Positions 29,893 through 33,236 of a DNA stretch of 33,236 nucleotides are shown one piece after another; the first letter of the stretch is position 1; every line of letters begins with the position of its first letter. Below the pieces are notes generated by a model. It saw only the letters and a list, made by a program, of their open reading frames with translations. It was not told the DNA's origin and did no database searches. A program made the translations under genes and the position numbers. The stretch is from a virus: positions 1 through 33,236 of the IMG/VR virus record IMGVR_UViG_3300000233_000018, one strand, 5' to 3'.

Positions 29893-30531
29893 TTATAAAG
29901 AATCATCTCTTATTCTCTCGGTGTCTCTTTGGATACCAAAACTTATTCAGTAGTCGTCATTTATGAATTGTCCGTAGAGTTCGTTTATTCTTTCCATATA
30001 GAGAGATAGGGCCATGTTAGCTTTTGCTTGTTTTTCGACACTTATCATCATAAGATAGCAAGCATAAGACGCTATTGCGTCATCGTAGTCTGTAGGGAGT
30101 TCGCTTCATACTGTACTTGTTATCTTAGGGAGTGTCCTATTGTAGATTAGATTGATAGTGTAGGAATTATTTGGGGTTGGATAAAATCAAATCTTTCATC
30201 AGTACATAAAATAACTACAGGGTCTACTATCGGTAGGTCTTGACCTTATAGAATACTCTTTTGTAATTCTTGTGAGTTTGTATCAATCCTGAAAAAATCC
30301 TATTACTTTTTGCAAGTCAGTAGGTTTTGAATATTCGGTTGTACCACTTATGGTGGTTATATCGATACTAGATTGACACTCAGGAATATCATATCATACA
30401 TCTCTCTGAATCTTTCTATACGCTTCGTTGATATAGTAATCCAGAGTATTGTCATCCCATATCTTAGAGTGTGGGTCTATCTTGGAGTATGTAGTTCTTA
30501 CTAATACCCTCAATTCAATTAGTGTATTCAT
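29893..30531 (-). CDS. Head-tail connector, P22 gp4-like, 212 aa
   Basis: ATG to TAA. It starts MNTLIELRVLVRTTYSKIDP, then YYINEAYRKIQRDV, with a central PTDLQKVIGFFQDG and GKIGFYPTPNNSYTINLIYN. The C-terminal helix has DDAIASYACYLMMISVEKQA and ALSLYMERINELYGQF. This pattern of N-terminal helices, a beta-sandwich with GKIGFYPTP and a long C-terminal helix with a YY/YL core is that of head-completion (adaptor) proteins of podoviruses. Six TGA glycines. The next gene starts 12 bp downstream. Confidence 0.72.
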
Positions 30532-30616
30532 AGTTTCCTAGAATGATAAACTATTATAGAATACTGACGGAGTTATTCCAATGAATTTATTATAATCATT
30601 TTTTATATAATACAAT
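30532..30616 (-). promoter_or_regulatory. Gap with candidate leftward promoter
   Basis: TTGTAT (30610-30615) and a perfect -10 TATAAT (30589-30594), separated by 15 bases on the minus strand, precede the connector gene by about 50 bp. The -35 does not match the CTTGCAATT type. A five-bp GAATA/TATTC hairpin follows. It may be an internal late promoter for the tail genes. Confidence 0.35.
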
Positions 30617-31024
30617 CTATTTTTGTTTAATTAGTGATAATAACTCTTCTGTACTCATACTCTCTACATTGACGTTGAGATTTAGTTCTTGTATTCTCTC
30701 TACTGGTTTATATCAAGCACGATCTAATACATCTTTCGATGCTCATAATCTTACTGCTGCAGGTGTTGTTTTATCCTCAACTAACTCCATAATAACACTC
30801 GCCGCTATTTGTGCGTTATCTTGTAGATACTCTAGTACGTTATGTTTCCTCAGGTTCTCAGATGCAATCACCCCTGCGGTCGTTCATTCTTTGTTCTTTA
30901 TGTTATATGCTTTCAGTGCGGCTTGTGTTCCATTTCATGTTTTAAGATACTCGTCAGCAAATTCTTTTTGCTTCTTTGTTAATTTTAATCAAAATATATT
31001 AGTAGTTGTGTCTCACTTTTGCAT
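30617..31024 (-). CDS. terS: Terminase small subunit, 135 aa
   Basis: ATG to TAG. KLTKKQKEFADEYLKTGNGT followed by QAALKAYNI is the classic opening of the terminase_2 small-subunit family, with a DNA-binding helix-turn-helix. The typical KNKEGTTAGVIASENLRKHN segment and then YLQDNAQIAASVIMELVEDK with TTPAAVRLGASKDVLDRAGY form the oligomerisation part. Six TGA glycines in expected loops (KTGNGT, DRAGY). It recognises viral DNA for packaging. In most phages the large subunit follows directly; here connector, tail and ejection genes intervene. Confidence 0.85.
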
Positions 31025-31026
31025 AA

Positions 31027-31359
31027 TTAGTCGATAAGATAAGTACTCAATTTTTCGATTCTCTCTATTACATTAGTTTCTCCTATGAGAAGTGTAACTG
31101 GTTTTCTGACAATATAAGTTTTTACTTCTTCTTGGATAGCCTCGATATCCTGTATGGAGAACTGTCAATTTTCTTGTTTTGTATACTTCGCCTCGATCTC
31201 TCTAGCTTGTGCAACTGTTAGAGTATCTACTTCTTCGTACAGGATTCATCCCTCGAAGATAAATTGTACTCAGCTCGCTATAACAAGAATATAGTCTTCT
31301 TTCTTCTCAAGCAAGAGAGACATGGTTTTGTTGAGTTGGATTACTTTTGGGGTTTTCAT
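31027..31359 (-). CDS. Hypothetical protein, 110 aa
   Basis: ATG to TAA, stop two bases before the terminase small subunit start. Sequence starts MKTPKVIQLNKTMSLLLEKK, then EDYILVIASGVQFIFEGG, an acidic helical middle and a final strand (YIVRKPVTLLIGETNVIERI). Three TGA glycines. Mixed alpha/beta, not recognised. It is co-transcribed with terS and probably acts late, but nothing indicates how. Confidence 0.62.
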
Positions 31360-31381
31360 TATTATGATTATGAATTAAAAG

Positions 31382-31564
31382 CTATATCTTTGTTTTTATC
31401 TTAGATTGTATATAGTCTCGGAACTGTTGTAAATGAAAGTCTGATAATCTAACCTCTTCGTCTGGTCTGACGTTGTAATCTCTGAATTCGAGGATAAGGG
31501 ACATACATACCTTCGCGTGATATTCCTCAAGATCTACTTTAAGGGGTTTTAGTCTTTTGCCCAT
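31382..31564 (-). CDS. Small hypothetical protein, 60 aa
   Basis: ATG to TAG, no glycine other than Gly2. It begins MGKRLKPLKVDLEEYHAKVC, then EFRDYNVRPDEEVRLSDFHL and ends SKIKTKI: charged and probably helical. Too small to classify. It lies between NinG-like and terS-linked genes and follows a hairpin that could end the preceding transcript. Confidence 0.5.
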   Translation of the reverse strand: MGKRLKPLKVDLEEYHAKVCMSLILEFRDYNVRPDEEVRLSDFHLQQFRDYIQSKIKTKI

Positions 31565-31703
31565 AGAGATTTTAAGAGATTTTATTGGTAATAAAATATT
31601 ATCCTTGTAGCATTACCGTAACGTGGTCATTCCTTTTATTCGGGTAGGATTTCTGGCTTTCTCTTGTAATGGACAGACTGGTCTTTCAATCTTTTAGCTT
31701 ACC
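31565..31703 (-). other. Intergenic gap with perfect 8-bp hairpin
   Basis: ATTTTATT (31579-31586) and AATAAAAT (31590-31597) form a perfect stem with loop GGT, about 100 bp after the NinG-like stop and just before the 60-aa gene. In the leftward direction a weak T/C-rich run follows. The stretch between stop and hairpin stays open in the NinG frame for 34 codons but has no start codon near its beginning. Confidence 0.4.
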
Positions 31704-32396
31704 TTATCCGTGATGTTTGTGATCTCCGATCCTCGCAAACTCTTTATCTACGAGTGGTTGGAGTTCGGAGATTTTTTGGATGTAGTATTCCCTTTTCCTT
31801 AGATCTCCTTTCGGTTCTCTACTCATAGCTTCAAGTATAGTATATTGATCTATACCTATGATTGCAAGTAGATTTTCTTTCCAATAGTATCATGGCTGAT
31901 CTCATTGGAGTTTGTTGCTTATTGCAGAGATTGGTCGTATGTTCATAATCTCGAACGCTAGATTTGGGTGGTTATGTTTCGAGTAATAGTGTCCTCATTG
32001 TGCTTTTTTATAGTGTACAGGCTTTCCAGTGTCGACTAGTCTCAATATCCCCTTATTATCAGAGCGTAGTAATCTCGCTAGGAGTTGTACAAGTCTGAAG
32101 GCTTCTTTTTTATAATCTCATAATGTAGGGATTTTTCTGGTTGGCTCTGGTAGTGTTCCATCCTTAATACATTTGATTGCTAGTTTATAAGCTCTCTCCT
32201 CTATCTTTATTCTCTGCGATATCTTATTCGTAGTTTTCTTGTTGGTCTTCTCTCTGAGTTTCTCTGATTGTCTAAAAGACAATATTTTATAATAATTGAT
32301 AGTGCTATTCGTTATCTCCTTTATTCTTTGTTTGTGATACTTCTCTACTTTTTCTGAGGTTATCCCCTTTGTCTTGAGTAGATTATTGTAGGACAT
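31704..32396 (-). CDS. NinG-like recombination protein, 230 aa, Zn cysteines lost
   Basis: ATG to TAA; first gene of the leftward operon. The C-terminal half follows the NinG (lambda Rap-type) layout: RLVQLLARLLR helix, then VDTGKPVHYKKAQGGHYYSK with the family's (A/G)GHY, HNHPNLAFEIMNIRPISAIS, and LQGDQPGYY. NinG proteins normally have two CxxC-type zinc sites here (before GK and before the NK). In this protein those cysteines are replaced (VDTGK, ISAISNK), and the only cysteine is at about residue 76. Four TGA glycines, two of them near the GGHYY and LQG positions. NinG/Rap is a structure-specific nuclease that resolves recombination intermediates. The N-terminal 90 residues are basic helices unlike lambda. 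Confidence 0.7.
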
Positions 32397-32410
32397 ATTA
32401 CAGAATAAAT

Positions 32411-32462
32411 AAAAAGAGTCATATCCACCGCGAAGAAGATATAGCTCTTTTTAGTCCGCGGT
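32411..32462 (-). promoter_or_regulatory. Leader RNA pseudoknot before the leftward operon
   Basis: AAAAAGAG (32411-32418) pairs with CTCTTTTT (32445-32452), and ATATC/GATAT pairing (32421-32425 with 32438-32442) extends the stem past a 2x2 internal loop. The hairpin loop contains ACCGCG (32427-32432), which is complementary to CGCGGT at 32457-32462. In the leftward transcript this is the very 5' end. The result is an H-type pseudoknot between the RNA 5' end and the loop of an A/U-rich hairpin that ends in a U run. It could act as an attenuator, a 5'-end protector or a ligand sensor. The ATG of the first gene is 15 bases further on. Confidence 0.6.
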
Positions 32463-32469
32463 TAGTTTT

Positions 32470-32497
32470 AATATAGTGATTCTATTTCTAATTGCAA
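32470..32497 (-). promoter_or_regulatory. Leftward promoter, TTGCAA-16-TATATT
   Basis: -35 TTGCAA at 32492-32497 and -10 TATATT (AATATA on the plus strand, 32470-32475), 16-base spacer; the extended -35 is CTTGCAATTAGA. The predicted start is near 32463, exactly at the first paired base of the pseudoknot leader. This should drive the long leftward operon of NinG-like, packaging, virion and lysis genes. Confidence 0.75.
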
Positions 32498-32611
32498 GTG
32501 ATTTTTACCTTTCGGTAGTTAATGTATGTTTTTATACACAAAACAATATATGAAAAACTAACTCTCTGACTATATTCTATGTTCTTTCTTGTAATTTCGT
32601 CATATTCCCTC

Positions 32612-32639
32612 TTGCAATTTAATTTTATTTGATTATACT
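32612..32639 (+). promoter_or_regulatory. Rightward promoter, TTGCAA-16-TATACT
   Basis: -35 TTGCAA (32612-32617) with CTTGCAATTT context, 16-base spacer, -10 TATACT (32634-32639); expected start near 32646, ten bases before the structured leader. It drives the replication gene. It is divergent from the leftward promoter, with about 140 bp between the two start sites. The gap between them (32498-32611) is AT-rich, and I see no clear operator or repressor site in it. Confidence 0.78.
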
Positions 32640-32655
32640 ACTTGTAGTTATCAAA

Positions 32656-32781
32656 AGCCTTGCGATATACTTTTGATTGTATGATAGGGAGCATTTATGC
32701 TCATACGGATGGACGTACCCCAGTGGGGAAGGGATCATACAGAAAACCTCTAGTTACTCGCAAGGCTACTAGGGGTTTTCT
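32656..32781 (+). promoter_or_regulatory. Structured riboswitch-like leader of the replication gene
   Basis: A perfect 10-bp stem (P1) pairs 32656-32665 with 32758-32767. Inside it, an 8-bp stem (P2) pairs 32678-32685 with 32734-32741 and encloses two hairpins: GAGCA/TGCTC (32689-32693 with 32698-32702) and CCCC/GGGG (32718-32721 with 32725-32728). Overlapping the 3' side, 32741-32753 pairs with 32769-32781 (13 bp, one G-U), followed by a U-rich tail like an intrinsic terminator. The 3' strand of P1 is in the loop of that hairpin, so the two folds either compete or form a pseudoknot. This is the geometry of a regulated attenuator. I cannot match it to a known riboswitch class. Confidence 0.6.
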
Positions 32782-32800
32782 TTATAATAAAAATATTATC

Positions 32801-33236
32801 ATGGCTAAAACACGTATGATTTCTACAGACTTTCGATCTGATACTTGGATTGATAATTTAGACCCTATAGAGAAACTCTTATATATCTATTGTTTCACTA
32901 ATGATAAGTCTTCATGGTGTGGAGCAACAGAGATACCTCTAAAAAAGATATGATATGAAACATGAATTGATAGGGATATGGTACAGAAAATACTTAATAG
33001 ATTCGAGGTAGATAATAAGGTTATATATTCCTGATGATATTTGATTATAAAGAATTTTCTTAAACGGCACCTCAACGGAATAGAGAGTCCAGATAAGCGA
33101 GGTAAAAATTCACAACTAAAGGCAATAAAAGATGCTATTCTCAAATTACCTGATGATATATATAATATATGTTATGGCTTTGTAATTGGATTTGATGATA
33201 TTTGTAATCAGAAAGACAGGGGGGGTACAGGGGGGG
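32801..33236 (+). CDS. Replication initiator-like protein, N-terminal part
   Basis: ATG at 32801 (MAKTRMISTDFRSDTWIDNL). An alternative TTG at 32660 would read through the structured leader and is rejected. Residues 1-110 match the winged-helix N-terminal domain of phage replication proteins that I know from many small-genome phages: LDPIEKLLYIYCFTN, then IPLKKIGYETGIDRDMVQKI with LNRFEVDNKVIYSGGYLIIK and NFLKRH. Four TGA codons are Gly (KKIGYETG, YSGGYL). The frame runs into the G7-TACA repeat (NQKDRGGTGG) and continues at base 2 of the window. Merging the 17-bp overlap gives a single protein of 286 residues. Role: binding the origin, perhaps the repeats in its own gene, and recruiting a host helicase. 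Confidence 0.78.
33219..33236 (+). repeat. Right-end copy of the G7-TACA array and 17-bp overlap
   Basis: Two G7 runs separated by TACA. The last 17 bases (33220-33236: G6, TACA, G7) are identical to bases 1-17. With a 17-base overlap the replication gene frame is kept (codon starts at 32801 and at 2 coincide), whereas direct joining, or a six-base overlap, would break it. Confidence 0.85.

Noticed and set aside
31599-31703. Extra 34-codon frame after the NinG-like TAA (possible readthrough)
   Set aside because: It has no start codon near its beginning, and with only two stop codons in use an open run of this length is expected by chance.
32660-32800. TTG start extending the replication protein upstream
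   Set aside because: The extra 47 codons lie in the folded leader with strong base-pairing constraint. Typical family members start MAKTRMIS-like at the ATG 32801.

Overview
The window is an essentially complete tailed-phage genome of about 33.2 kb in which TGA is read as glycine (translation table 25). The evidence is direct. Nearly every gene is broken up by in-frame TGA, every gene end I could define is TAA or TAG, and TGA falls on expected glycines: the DDDGN motif of the ERF recombinase, SGHGE and CPG in the amidase, AENG in the lytic transglycosylase domain, and DGYYG in the CHAP enzyme. That code belongs to Candidatus Absconditabacteria (SR1) and Gracilibacteria (BD1-5), so the host is most likely one of these candidate-phyla-radiation bacteria. 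I see no tRNA genes, integrase or repressor, so a lytic life style is the simplest guess. The two ends share an identical 17-base sequence, and joining them there restores one open frame through the replication gene. The molecule is therefore probably circular or circularly permuted, about 33,219 bp long.

Layout. A divergent control region (about 32,400-32,800) holds two back-to-back promoters with the same -35 element (CTTGCAATT), 16-base spacer and TATAYT -10, each followed at once by a structured leader RNA. Rightward transcription starts at about 32,646, crosses the contig ends and runs to 9,608. It carries a replication initiator (32,801 to 442), small unknown genes, a recombination module (ERF annealing protein, PD-(D/E)XK exonuclease, DUF3127 SSB-like protein, two coiled-coil accessory proteins), a frame-shifted decaying gene (about 4,985-5,452), a protein with 14 nine-residue repeats, two small membrane coiled-coil proteins and a two-domain endolysin. 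A third copy of the promoter, again with a structured leader, lies inside this operon at 1,288-1,315.

Leftward transcription starts at about 32,463 and runs to 9,623. Its gene order is: NinG-like protein, two small genes, terminase small subunit, head-tail connector, beta-propeller-like tail protein, fibre, two putative ejection proteins, terminase large subunit, portal, a small gene, scaffold, major capsid protein, small virion-type genes, a 1,195-residue fibre or receptor-binding protein, two small membrane proteins (holin candidates), a C39-like cysteine peptidase, a CHAP hydrolase and an HNH protein. The set (P22-like coat, portal and connector, no tape-measure or sheath gene) suggests a short-tailed, podovirus-like virion. 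The two operons converge at a terminator near 9,640.

Most notable for follow-up: the promoter-plus-structured-leader units; an ideal G-quadruplex array (G7 runs separated by TACA) inside the replication gene at the contig junction; the giant fibre gene that almost never uses TGA although its neighbours do; and the tail and ejection genes placed between the two terminase subunits. Translations were made by hand, and homology calls are from remembered family motifs, not searches.
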